DNA from: Butyrivibrio sp.
GTDB taxonomy: Bacteria; Bacillota; Clostridia; Lachnospirales; Lachnospiraceae
NCBI RefSeq assembly: GCF_015056685.1
Contig: NZ_SVFW01000012.1
Coordinates: 17,628-81,627 of the forward strand
Reading direction: 5' to 3'
DNA: 64,000 bases
Shown: positions 31,241 to 39,453 of the stretch, piece after piece
How the letters are laid out: each line of letters opens with the position of its first letter
Numbering within the stretch: the stretch's first letter is position 1
Notes under the pieces: generated by a model
What the model was told of the DNA's origin: nothing
Seen by the model: the letters and a program-made list of their open reading frames with translations, nothing else
Databases searched by the model: none
Translations under genes and position numbers: made by a program

Positions 31241-32062
31241 TTACATAAATTCATGCTCTCTAGCTTTAAAAAAGTCATAGAAATATCGCACATTTTCCAG
31301 CTCGTTCCATTTTGCTATCCTGCAATCAGGTGTATCAAGGTTGTAAATCTTAGCATCAGACAATGTCCCCAGCATAAATGGAGAGTGCGTTGCAATAATA
31401 AACTGGCAGCCTAAAAGGTGTGACATCCTATTTAACTCTTCCGCAAGTCTAACCTGGTTCGCAGGTGACAAAGAAACCTCCGGCTCGTCCAAAAGATAAA
31501 GGCTATCCGGAACAAGATTGTCCTCAAAATACTGAATTGCTGTTTCTCCATTTGAATATTTTTCCTGTCCAAACATGATATAGCCGATTTGTCTGCTTCC
31601 TTCTTTTGTTCGCAAGTACTTTTCCGCCTCATCCTTCGTTAAGCCTTTTTGGACATAGTCATAAACCATTCCCTCAGACAAAACACGTTTTTGCTCGATC
31701 TTTTTGATCTCGTAGAGAATGTCCTCACTCTTGATATACCTGCTTGAGTCCGGTATTTTCTTAAACGCTCTGCCAGTTCGTTCATCATCAGCAAGACTAT
31801 ATCTACACTCATACGAAAACTGCCCACAGTAATCTACAGTTCCATAGGAATTAGAATTAGCATATTCCTTCCCCTTTAGCATCAGCTTATTTGCAATTAC
31901 ATTCAGGATTGTGGACTTACCTGAGCCATTGTTGCCATACAAAATGGTTATTGATGAAAAGACAAACGGCTCTATATCTTTATCTTTGAATACATTGTAA
32001 GGATATATATTGGGATTTTTTAATTTTCGATTACTCAACATAAAGCTTGAAAGATAGATCAT
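31241..32062 (-). CDS. AAA-type ATPase (OLD/RecF-like, standalone)
   Basis: 273 residues. Walker A is ILYGNNGSGKSTILNVIA (near residue 42), an ABC-like segment IMFGQEKYSNGETAIQYFE (near 165) replaces the signature, Walker B is LYLLDEPEVSLSPANQ, and the switch is IIATHSPFML. This set marks the small predicted-ATP-binding proteins related to OLD and RecF. No nuclease domain is fused and no obvious effector gene is adjacent. The start overlaps the stop of a DinD fragment by four bases. Confidence 0.85.
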   Translation of the reverse strand: MIYLSSFMLSNRKLKNPNIYPYNVFKDKDIEPFVFSSITILYGNNGSGKSTILNVIANKLMLKGKEYANSNSYGTVDYCGQFSYECRYSLADDERTGRAFKKIPDSSRYIKSEDILYEIKKIEQKRVLSEGMVYDYVQKGLTKDEAEKYLRTKEGSRQIGYIMFGQEKYSNGETAIQYFEDNLVPDSLYLLDEPEVSLSPANQVRLAEELNRMSHLLGCQFIIATHSPFMLGTLSDAKIYNLDTPDCRIAKWNELENVRYFYDFFKAREHEFM

Positions 32063-32517
32063 AGCTCCTCAAATAAACTCCTCAATTTTATGCCTGACAT
32101 CATACTTTTCACACAGCATGTCTCATATAGCCATTCGATTCCAAAGCTTCTCAAAGCCTCTAATTCTATTATATTTATTAGTTGTCCCATAAAAAGGACA
32201 TACGCAAAATAAGTCTGGCCTAGGGCAATAATCGCCTTCTTGGAATCACCATTCATAACTATCAGATAGCATGCATAACGAGAAAGTTCATAATCTTCAA
32301 TTGATTTTGGTGCAATTCCCGCCTCAACCATTTTGCCCACTTGGGCAAAATGGTCATCAATACTGGCTTCGCTGTTGTTGCAAGCCGTTTTCGCTTTATT
32401 TAATACTCTTTTAAATTTCGCCCATGATGCATATTCAAGGGCATATTGCAGTTCCTTTGCATACCAAAACTCCTGTCCATACTCGTTCCCTAACTTTTCT
32501 ATCACCCAATCTCCCAC
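32059..32517 (-). pseudogene. DinD (DNA-damage-inducible protein D) fragment
   Basis: Residues 8 to about 107 (EYGQEFWYAKELQYALEYAS, HFAQVGKMVEAG, YELSRYACYLIVMNGDSKKAIIALGQTYFA) are DinD-like. The native N-terminus is missing, the first codons being shared with the end of the SIMPL gene. After GQTYFA the frame departs from the family and lacks the normal C-terminal half. Probably inactive. Confidence 0.7.
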
Positions 32518-33176
32518 ACAACTGTCACAGTATCTGAAACCTCTATATCATCTGGCTCAATGTCCATATCAAAAGAGCCATCACATTCAGCTGCCATAAC
32601 AGTATTGCAAATCATATCCCTGCGCATTGGTGCATATTCAAATTGAATCTCACCCCAAGAATAGTCAATATTCTTGATATCCTTTAAGTTCACACCTGCA
32701 GCCATAGTAAGAACTTCAGCCTTAGCCTTGGCATCTGCTACAGCCTTACCCAACAGCTCATTTTTGGATGCTTCCGGATCTTTTACCGTATAGCTGAGTC
32801 TGAAATCAGGATGTATTTCTTTTGCGTTAGCCAGGGCGTAAAGTATTTTGCCGAGCCTTGTATTGTCTGAATCAAATTCCACCTTAACTACATGTTTGAA
32901 CTCATAGCCCACAAAGCGCTCTCTCCAGTTCTTATCTTTGGTCTGATAGCTCTCATATTTGGTATCTACGTTGAACAGAACAGTCTTAACATCAGTTCTA
33001 TCAAAGCCCTGTTTCTCAAGGATATCCTTCAGAGCTTCAGTATCATTTGAAGACTTCTCAAGAGTCTTGTCGTATTCCTTGTTCTGTCCCTCCAGAGTTA
33101 TTGTAATTCTTGTCATATCAGGTCTTACCTTAAGATTTCCCTTGCCAGTTACCTTTATCGTTCTCTCGTTTGCCAT
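32502..33176 (-). CDS. SIMPL-domain (DUF541) protein
   Basis: 224 residues without a signal peptide. The domain reads TIKVTGKGNLKVRPDMTRITITLEGQNKEYDKTLEKSSND, then VKTVLFNVDTKYESY, LSYTVKDPEASKNELLGKAVADAKAKAEVLTMAAGVNL and the final VSDTVTVVWEIG strand. The family is widespread and of unclear role. It starts two bases after the ADP-ribosylglycohydrolase gene stop, so the two are translationally close. Confidence 0.85.
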   Translation of the reverse strand: MANERTIKVTGKGNLKVRPDMTRITITLEGQNKEYDKTLEKSSNDTEALKDILEKQGFDRTDVKTVLFNVDTKYESYQTKDKNWRERFVGYEFKHVVKVEFDSDNTRLGKILYALANAKEIHPDFRLSYTVKDPEASKNELLGKAVADAKAKAEVLTMAAGVNLKDIKNIDYSWGEIQFEYAPMRRDMICNTVMAAECDGSFDMDIEPDDIEVSDTVTVVWEIG

Positions 33177-33178
33177 AA

Positions 33179-34456
33179 TTACTTTTCCTCCTTTGATATC
33201 TCTACAATTGCCTTAATAAGGTCTTTTCTCAGTAAAAAGTTCTCGCTCCAAGGATTTATCATGATTCCTGCTTCAGATGTATTCCCTGCAAATCCTTCAA
33301 GCAGCTGCTCTATATCCATAACTAATGTATCTGAGCCTGCTCCTTTCTCGTATTCTTCACGAGATGTGAATGCTACTGCCCAAACAGCTCCGTCATTGTC
33401 CTCGATGTGCTGAAACTTGAAGGAAAGATCTACATCGGTTCTGAACTCATCGCCAACGGCTACATGATCCAAATCCAACTTTTCCGTCAATGCCTGCGGT
33501 GCTATTACGGGAACAATGAACCTACCGCCTTCCTTGATTCTCCTGCAGAATGCCTGAACTACGTTTGCAAGATTCTCATGTGTCGTCTCAGCACGGAAAT
33601 CTTTTACCGCAGAAAAGATAACTGAATTGCCTTCAATATCTGTATCATCAGATGAATCCCCATTTCGAATATCATCAAAAGCCTGTAAAACTTCAATCAT
33701 GTCATCTCCAAGTCTGTCACAGGTTTCCACCATCATCTTTATCGGGATTCCATAAAACGCTTCTGCCATTCCGCCGGCAATGCATGTAAGCGTGTCACAA
33801 TCTCCGCCAAGTGAAACCGCTGTCCTGATCACGTCTTCAAAATCCGATCCTTCAAGAAAAGCTGTGATTGCCTCCGGTACTGTTTTCTGGCAGGATTCAT
33901 CATGATGATATCCAGGTCTTATCTCATCGCATGTGCGGCTCAGATCATAACAAAACTCTTTTGCGATATACTCTTTTATCTCATTCTTAGTTGCTCCGTT
34001 CCTTGCCATGAATATCGCTGCCGCTGTTGCCTCAGCCCCTTTGATTCCTTCAGGATGATTGTGCGTAACCTCAGCAGTCCACCTGGCCACTTCTCTTGTC
34101 TCTTCAATTGTGTCGTACAGCCAACCTACCGATGAAACTCTCATTGCAGAGCCATTACCATAGCTTCCATATGGCTTGGGTTTCCTGCTACCAAGCCAGT
34201 GAACAAATCTTCCGCCATATCCGGAATTGGGATACTTTTTTCCCCAAGCCTGCATCTTTTTAACCAGCTCTTCCTTGATCTCTTTTTCTCCGGAATCTTT
34301 ACCTGCTGTCAAGATTGCATCTGCAACAGCTATTGTCATAACAGTATCGTCCGTGAAACGAACTCTTCTGTTCCACATCTCGAAATCCTTACTCTTATTA
34401 CCTCTGTCAAATTCATAAGGTGCTCCAACCATATCTCCAAGAATCGCTCCGTACAT
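33179..34456 (-). CDS. ADP-ribosylglycohydrolase with a C-terminal SseB-like domain
   Basis: 425 residues. Residues 1 to about 260 are an ADP-ribosylglycohydrolase: GAILGDMVGAPYEF, VRFTDDTVMTIAVADAI (Thr-Asp-Asp metal site), GNGSAMRVSSVGW and LGGDCDTLTCIAGGMAEAFYG. Residues about 290-425 (VVQAFCRRIKEGGRFIVPVIAP, VWAVAFTSREEYEKG, GIMINPWSENFLLRKDLI) are an SseB-type domain. The enzyme removes ADP-ribose from proteins or small molecules. GGAGG precedes the ATG. Next to a macrodomain gene, which supports a shared ADP-ribose role. Confidence 0.9.
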   Translation of the reverse strand: MYGAILGDMVGAPYEFDRGNKSKDFEMWNRRVRFTDDTVMTIAVADAILTAGKDSGEKEIKEELVKKMQAWGKKYPNSGYGGRFVHWLGSRKPKPYGSYGNGSAMRVSSVGWLYDTIEETREVARWTAEVTHNHPEGIKGAEATAAAIFMARNGATKNEIKEYIAKEFCYDLSRTCDEIRPGYHHDESCQKTVPEAITAFLEGSDFEDVIRTAVSLGGDCDTLTCIAGGMAEAFYGIPIKMMVETCDRLGDDMIEVLQAFDDIRNGDSSDDTDIEGNSVIFSAVKDFRAETTHENLANVVQAFCRRIKEGGRFIVPVIAPQALTEKLDLDHVAVGDEFRTDVDLSFKFQHIEDNDGAVWAVAFTSREEYEKGAGSDTLVMDIEQLLEGFAGNTSEAGIMINPWSENFLLRKDLIKAIVEISKEEK

Positions 34457-34519
34457 ATCTGCCTCCTATCCGCTTGCGCTGTTTGCTCCCTTGTTATGAG
34501 ATAAGTATAGAAAAACGAA

Positions 34520-34562
34520 AAGGAGAAGTGGTCACTTGCCAGGTGACTTTTCACTTCTCCTT
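34520..34562 (-). terminator. Terminator after the macrodomain gene
   Basis: AAGGAGAAGTG pairs with CACTTCTCCTT around an inner GTCACTTG/CAGGTGAC-type stem. On the minus strand it is followed by TTTTCGTTTTTC, and it lies ten bases past the gene stop. Confidence 0.8.
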
Positions 34563-34571
34563 AAAAATCCT

Positions 34572-35660
34572 TTATTGTAGAGCTCCCAAACACTCTTGTT
34601 TGTTCTTAAACAATGTCAGGTTTATCTCCATCATGTCATATATTCCATGGCTAATATAGTATCCAACTATCAAATCAAACTTACTGCTAGGCGATAGGGC
34701 AATTCCGGCTCTTTGCAAAAGATCTGTCGTCTCATCCATAGAAAGTTCAAGCGCTATAGCAAATGCTACGGCCGTCTTCTTACTTGGCTTATAATGCTTC
34801 TTAGTCTTGATATCGGAAAATACCTTCTTCGTTATGTTGGCTTTCTTGTAAACCGATACATCATCCAATCCACTCTTATCAATCAGTTGGAATAGCTTTT
34901 CCTGAAAGCTCTCTGACGGAGAATCCAAAAGTTCATCCAAACTCATGCCTTCAGGTGCAGCCATAGCCATCAGTTTCATTTCTGGCGCACCATCTTCAAA
35001 TTCCTCTAAAGCTCCTGCATCAGCGCAAGTCTCACATCCATCAACACTTCCTATCTCATCAAGACCATATCTTGCACGTAGTCTTGCGTTCCTTACACCT
35101 CTGTCGCCGTATTCTCGATGATAGCTGCGCTTCACATAGTTCTCATCAATATAACCCTGAACATCAGAGTAGACCTTTCCGGATAATTCGAAAGCTTTTC
35201 TATCAAACACAACCAGGATAATAGACATCTCGTGTTCAAAAAGGAACTGCTGTATAACAGATGTCGCTATCTGAAGCGCCTTATCCTTAGGGAACCCATA
35301 TACTCCGGTAGCGATAAGTGGAAAAGCAATACTATTGCAGCCATTCTCCAAGGCTAAATTCAAGGACTTCTCATAACAGCTTCTAAGTACATCGAACTCA
35401 CCTTTATCGCCGCCCTCCCACCATGGGCCGCTGGCATGGATAATGTATTTCGCATTCAGATTAAATGCCGGAGTAATACCTACTTCACCAGGTTCAAGTC
35501 TTCCGATCTTCTTTCGTTCAGCAAGAAGCTCCTCTTCCCCTGCAGCTTTATATATGGCAGAATCAACGCCACCACCAATAGCTACTTCTGGATTAGCAGT
35601 GTTTACTATGACGTCTGCTTTTACTTTTGTAATATCATTCCTGATAATTTGAAATGGCAT
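34572..35660 (-). CDS. Macrodomain protein with a C-terminal helical domain
   Basis: 362 residues. The macrodomain (1 to about 170) shows NDITKVKADVIVNTANPEVAIGGGVDSAIYKAAG, KYIIHASGPWWEGG and NSIAFPLIATGVYGFPKDKA, the ADP-ribose pocket. The C-terminal 110 residues (FQEKLFQLIDKSGLDDVSVY, KKANITKKVFSDIKTKKHY, KPSKKTAVAFAIALELSMDE) form a helical XRE-like domain also seen at 41548-42000. GGAGG precedes the ATG. It likely binds or hydrolyses ADP-ribose adducts, working with the adjacent hydrolase. Confidence 0.9.
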   Translation of the reverse strand: MPFQIIRNDITKVKADVIVNTANPEVAIGGGVDSAIYKAAGEEELLAERKKIGRLEPGEVGITPAFNLNAKYIIHASGPWWEGGDKGEFDVLRSCYEKSLNLALENGCNSIAFPLIATGVYGFPKDKALQIATSVIQQFLFEHEMSIILVVFDRKAFELSGKVYSDVQGYIDENYVKRSYHREYGDRGVRNARLRARYGLDEIGSVDGCETCADAGALEEFEDGAPEMKLMAMAAPEGMSLDELLDSPSESFQEKLFQLIDKSGLDDVSVYKKANITKKVFSDIKTKKHYKPSKKTAVAFAIALELSMDETTDLLQRAGIALSPSSKFDLIVGYYISHGIYDMMEINLTLFKNKQECLGALQ

Positions 35661-35747
35661 TTAGTCCTCCACAAATGCATTCGTAATTGTTGATGTCCGC
35701 CCTATTATTTTCACAGGCGTTGGCATTCTAAAAACATTTTTCACCAT
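35661..35747 (-). pseudogene. N-terminal remnant of an HNH-type gene
   Basis: 28 codons reading MVKNVFRMPTPVKIIGRTST then ITNAFVED and a stop. PTPVKIIGRTSTITNAFV resembles the start of a family of HNH endonucleases. The stop falls three bases before the macrodomain ATG, and its last codons form that gene's GGAGG site. Its ATG overlaps the stop of the TIGR04076 gene (TAATG). Confidence 0.45.
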
Positions 35748-36061
35748 TACTCACTATCCTCATCCATCGTCTCAATCAAGAAACTCACTGGCCTAAATCC
35801 GTCATTACAGGAAATCATCGCGGACTTAGGATTCTTCATCCAGCCATCATAAAAGTTTTCTCCGCCATGGGCTAATGTCATCACAAAAGGCGAAACTGTC
35901 TCCCATGCACTTTCACAGAAACCTTCCGGTCTTTCCCATCCATTGCAGACAAAAGTCTGTCCGAGCTTCATGAAACAAGCATGTTCTATTGGGTTTTCAT
36001 ACTCTGCCATAAGATCCTCATACTTGGCAATCTTCTTAACCGTGATTCTAACCTTCTTCAT
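35747..36061 (-). CDS. TIGR04076 family protein
   Basis: 104 residues. Family marks: VRITVKKIAKYEDLMAEY, ACFMKLGQTFVCNGWERPEGFCESAWETVSPFVMTLAHGGENFY and DGFRPVSFLIE. Conserved Cys residues suggest metal binding, but the function is unknown. AAAGGTG precedes the ATG, three bases after the stop of the upstream small gene. Part of a run 36250-34572 ending at the terminator. Confidence 0.85.
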   Translation of the reverse strand: MKKVRITVKKIAKYEDLMAEYENPIEHACFMKLGQTFVCNGWERPEGFCESAWETVSPFVMTLAHGGENFYDGWMKNPKSAMISCNDGFRPVSFLIETMDEDSE

Positions 36062-36064
36062 ATC

Positions 36065-36250
36065 TCACACCTTTAATGGCCACTCAGAGCCAACGTCCAG
36101 TCCATTCTCCGTAAGCCAGTCATCTTCAACTGACACAAGTTTCTCATTCCCAGCATCATCCACAAGAGTAACTGATACCTTAGGCTTCTGTCCCGACTGT
36201 AATTCCTCGCAGCCATAATCCCCATCAAATATCTGCTTTATTTTCCACAT
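36065..36250 (-). CDS. Small hypothetical protein
   Basis: 61 residues: WKIKQIFDGDYGCEELQSGQ then PKVSVTLVDDAGNEKLVSVE. Likely a small beta-rich cytosolic protein. It has a weak AAGAAG site. Immediately upstream of the TIGR04076 gene on the same strand, so probably co-expressed. Confidence 0.65.
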   Translation of the reverse strand: MWKIKQIFDGDYGCEELQSGQKPKVSVTLVDDAGNEKLVSVEDDWLTENGLDVGSEWPLKV

Positions 36251-36316
36251 ATCTTCTTAAAATCCTTCCTCATAACACAAGCCATCATCCTTTCCTATAA
36301 CAACCCTTTTTATCAT

Positions 36317-36361
36317 TATATGAAATCCCACTTGTATTTGCTTTATTTTTCTTTCATAATA
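36317..36361 (+). repeat. Orphan 5' flank of the triple-hairpin element
   Basis: CATTATATGAAATCCCACTT and the following TTTGCTT...TTCTTTCATAA match the 5' flanks of copies 2 and 3 (9575, 19608), but the hairpins are absent. It lies just downstream of the AraC-type gene. Confidence 0.6.
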
Positions 36362-36375
36362 TTTCTGTGGAAAAA

Positions 36376-37188
36376 TCATGTCTTTAGCGATCTAACATGA
36401 AGAACATAACCTGATGGTATCTGTCTTGGAGAATAACCTGTTATGCCTTTAAACACACGGTTAAAATTTCTAATGGTATTAAATCCTGTCTCAGCAAGCA
36501 ATTCATTATAAGACATATCAGGATCTGATTCCAAAAGGTCTATAGCGTGACTTATACGTATTACATTTAGATATTGAGAAAAAGTCATGCCAGACATCGT
36601 CTTAAATGCCCTGGAAAAATATGCGTCAGACATATTCATAAATGATGCAGCATCATGAAAAGAAAGAGTATCATAATGATTATCTATCTCTGACAAAAGT
36701 CTTTTATATCTGACCACAGCAAAATAATGCTCACTGTCTTTTTGGATCATTTCTTCGTTTCTTATGACATCTACCATAAGTTCAGTTGTGATAGAATTTA
36801 TCAACTCTACATAGAACAATCCTTTGTTTTGATACTCATCATAGATTTTCAAAATCCTATCCTTAATATGGTATCGGTCTTTAATAAATGGGGTCTTAAA
36901 ACGGTAATCCTTACTATTATGATCCGGATTCTTTTCAAATTGAGCTATGTATATAGTGGTCCCTTCATCGCTTTCGATACTATGTATGCTCTCTCCATAG
37001 CAAAAGAGACAGTAATCTGGTGTCAATTCATAAACTCTACCTTCCAAAATTACTTTCGCTTTCCCACAGGTACATACTATAAGCTCAGTTTCAAAATGCC
37101 AGTGCGGATTTTTGTGAAGATTAAGAAATTTGTTTACATAGATATGCAAGCCTTTGTCAAAAGCAAGATGTTCAAAATTGGCAAGCAT
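36376..37188 (-). CDS. AraC family transcriptional regulator
   Basis: About 270 residues from MLANFEHLAFDKGLHIYVNK, with GGAGG eight bases upstream. An N-terminal cupin (HWHFETELIVCTCGKAKVILEG) precedes two helix-turn-helix motifs: SFHDAASFMNMSDAYFSRAFKTMSGMTFSQYLNVIRI and SYNELLAETGFNTIRNFNRVFKGITGYSPRQI. It is divergent from the membrane hydrolase gene at 37415 and is the likely regulator of it. Confidence 0.9.
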   Translation of the reverse strand: MLANFEHLAFDKGLHIYVNKFLNLHKNPHWHFETELIVCTCGKAKVILEGRVYELTPDYCLFCYGESIHSIESDEGTTIYIAQFEKNPDHNSKDYRFKTPFIKDRYHIKDRILKIYDEYQNKGLFYVELINSITTELMVDVIRNEEMIQKDSEHYFAVVRYKRLLSEIDNHYDTLSFHDAASFMNMSDAYFSRAFKTMSGMTFSQYLNVIRISHAIDLLESDPDMSYNELLAETGFNTIRNFNRVFKGITGYSPRQIPSGYVLHVRSLKT

Positions 37189-37334
37189 GAGAAATACCTC
37201 CATGTGAGTATATTTTAATTTTAGTTCTATCTTCTTTTACTTACAAGATTTGAGACAAATAATGTCTATAAAATGACAATAGATTTCTTTAATTCACTGT
37301 TGGCTAGTGACACAATATAGTTACACACATGGGG

Positions 37335-37370
37335 TGAACGAGGATATATTTTGATATTTATCCTCGTTCA
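37335..37370. promoter_or_regulatory. 12-bp perfect inverted repeat before the hydrolase gene
   Basis: TGAACGAGGATA and TATCCTCGTTCA separated by 12 nt, 45 bp upstream of the ATG at 37415. There is no T run on either side, so an operator or mRNA hairpin is more likely than a terminator. Confidence 0.6.
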
Positions 37371-37414
37371 AAAAGCATATGAAAAAAGATAATGTGGGGA
37401 AAGGAAGAAAAAAC

Positions 37415-39283
37415 ATGAAAAAGAAAAATCGATTATGGCTAATAATTGCTCTATGCTGCATGGTTATCAGCATTATAGGGTCAAGCCTAATTCAGACCGC
37501 AGGGGGAAAGGTCGAAATTCGAAAGCTTAACCTTGTTATCAGCAATGATGATACTTTGTATGCACAAATGTATATTCCAAAAGATGCTACTGCCGATCAC
37601 AAATTACCTCTTGTAGTCCTTCAACACGGTAGTCAACACAATTTGCAAATGCAAGACATGAATATGGTAGAGCTTGCAAGACGTGGCTTCATTGTTATTT
37701 CAGGTGATGCTCTTGGGCACGGATCATCTACTCCTCGTGGTATGGTTAACAATCCGGCTCTTAATTTTGCTAATGTTCAGATTCTTATTGATTATGCCTG
37801 TGCTAACATGGACAACATTGACACAAGCAAAATTGGTATCTGCGGTCATTCTATGGGAGCAGCAATCATACTGAGCACATTACAGCACTATGTAGAGGAA
37901 GGTTATAAAGGCGGAGAGAATAAAATTGCCGCAGCTCTCGAAATCGGTTATGATCCCGCTTATGAAGCTTGGGAATTCGATGGTGTGGACGGCCCAGTTT
38001 ATGCCGACAGCAATTGGGGAGTAATCGCAGGCAAATATGATGAGTATTTCTTCCGTCAGGAAGATACAAATAATGATCCGGCGCATATACTTGAAAGTCA
38101 GGCCGCACTTAATTTTGTTCGTCAGGCTGATCCAAGTGCGCAGGGACCTGTTGAAGAAGGAAAATACTATACCGGTCAGATAAATGGTAAAACCGTATCA
38201 CGTGTATATTACCAGAATCCTGAAATACATCCACAAAATGTATTCTCACGTAATACTTCTCATGATGTAATTGAGTTCTTTTATAATACACTTGGAACCC
38301 CTGATGGTCATGAAAATATTAGTCCAGACAATCAGGTATGGCTTATCAAACAGCTCTTTAATCTCCTTGGACTTATAGGTATGCTCCTGTTCTTATTCCC
38401 ATTCGCATGTTGGATCATGGACGCAGTACCATTCTTCTCAAGTCTTCGTGCTGATAAAGAACTCCCTCCTGCTCCAGCCCTGACAACAGCAAAGAGCAAG
38501 GTTATTTATTGGATATTCTTTTGTATTAATATGCTTCTTCCAGCAGCACTTGCAATGCCGGTAATGCACAATCTTATCGGAAAAGAATCGTTTGCTCCGG
38601 CAACAGCAAATAGTTGGTTTGGTGAAGGATCAACAAATGAAATAGCTGCATGGGCTTTAATCTCTGGTGCATGCATCCTCATTGTTTTCCTGATCAACTA
38701 CTTTGTGTTTAGCAAAAAAGATGGTGCAACACCTGAAACCTGGGGAATAAAGATATCTGTTGGTAACTTCTTTAAGAGTTTACTGCTCGCATTTATTACA
38801 TTCCTCACAGTATATTTGATCGTATTCGTAGCAGATTTCTTCTTTACAACAGATTTTAGATTCTGGCTTATCGCAATGAGAACTTTCAATGCCAACAAAG
38901 TCCTTTACTGGATTGCTTATGTACCAGCATTTATTATTTTCTACCTTGTTAACAATATCATGGTAAATGGTGGAAACCGCGTTGATGGAAGACCAGACTG
39001 GGTCGTAACACTTGTGAGCTGCCTTGCAAATGCATGTGGTATCGTATTGCTTCTTGCCATTCAGTATATTGTCTATATTAATACTGGAGCATTTACCTTC
39101 AATGCCATGCGTACACATAATCTGTTCCCATTTGTTGTACTTGTTCCAGCTGCAACAATCATCACAAGAAAGTATTTCAAGGAAAATGGAAATATTTATC
39201 TTGGTGCCTTTACCATAGGTATGATATACACTATGATGCAGGTCACTCAAGTAGCTATGAACACTGGCCTTATTAATGGCTAA
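37415..39283 (+). CDS. Membrane-bound alpha/beta hydrolase
   Basis: About 622 residues. I start at MKKKNRLWLIIALCCMVISI, seven bases after AAAGGAAG. A signal anchor is followed by an alpha/beta hydrolase domain: PLVVLQHGSQHNL, GFIVISGDALGHGSS, the nucleophile elbow IGICGHSMGAAI, and a candidate His in SRNTSHDVIEFF. From about residue 315 there are eight or so membrane helices ending MIYTMMQVTQVAMNTGL. The active site should face outside. Substrate unknown. Divergent AraC regulator and a strong terminator at 39291 mark it as a single-gene unit. Confidence 0.85.
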   Translation: MKKKNRLWLIIALCCMVISIIGSSLIQTAGGKVEIRKLNLVISNDDTLYAQMYIPKDATADHKLPLVVLQHGSQHNLQMQDMNMVELARRGFIVISGDALGHGSSTPRGMVNNPALNFANVQILIDYACANMDNIDTSKIGICGHSMGAAIILSTLQHYVEEGYKGGENKIAAALEIGYDPAYEAWEFDGVDGPVYADSNWGVIAGKYDEYFFRQEDTNNDPAHILESQAALNFVRQADPSAQGPVEEGKYYTGQINGKTVSRVYYQNPEIHPQNVFSRNTSHDVIEFFYNTLGTPDGHENISPDNQVWLIKQLFNLLGLIGMLLFLFPFACWIMDAVPFFSSLRADKELPPAPALTTAKSKVIYWIFFCINMLLPAALAMPVMHNLIGKESFAPATANSWFGEGSTNEIAAWALISGACILIVFLINYFVFSKKDGATPETWGIKISVGNFFKSLLLAFITFLTVYLIVFVADFFFTTDFRFWLIAMRTFNANKVLYWIAYVPAFIIFYLVNNIMVNGGNRVDGRPDWVVTLVSCLANACGIVLLLAIQYIVYINTGAFTFNAMRTHNLFPFVVLVPAATIITRKYFKENGNIYLGAFTIGMIYTMMQVTQVAMNTGLING

Positions 39284-39290
39284 AAAAAAT

Positions 39291-39338
39291 GAACATGTAG
39301 AAAGCTGCAGTTACTATATGCTTTCTACATGTTCTTTT
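39291..39338 (+). terminator. Terminator of the membrane hydrolase gene
   Basis: GAACATGTAGAAAGC and GCTTTCTACATGTTC make a perfect 15-bp stem followed by TTTTATT, seven bases past the stop. Confidence 0.9.
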
Positions 39339-39453
39339 ATTGCTTTCAAAAAGCCCTCACGCCGATGGCAAATAATAAATCTTGCCATTTTTAGAGATAA
39401 GTTGAGCTTCCTTATCATACAGAAGCGTATTGTCCTTTATTTGGTCTCTTGAT

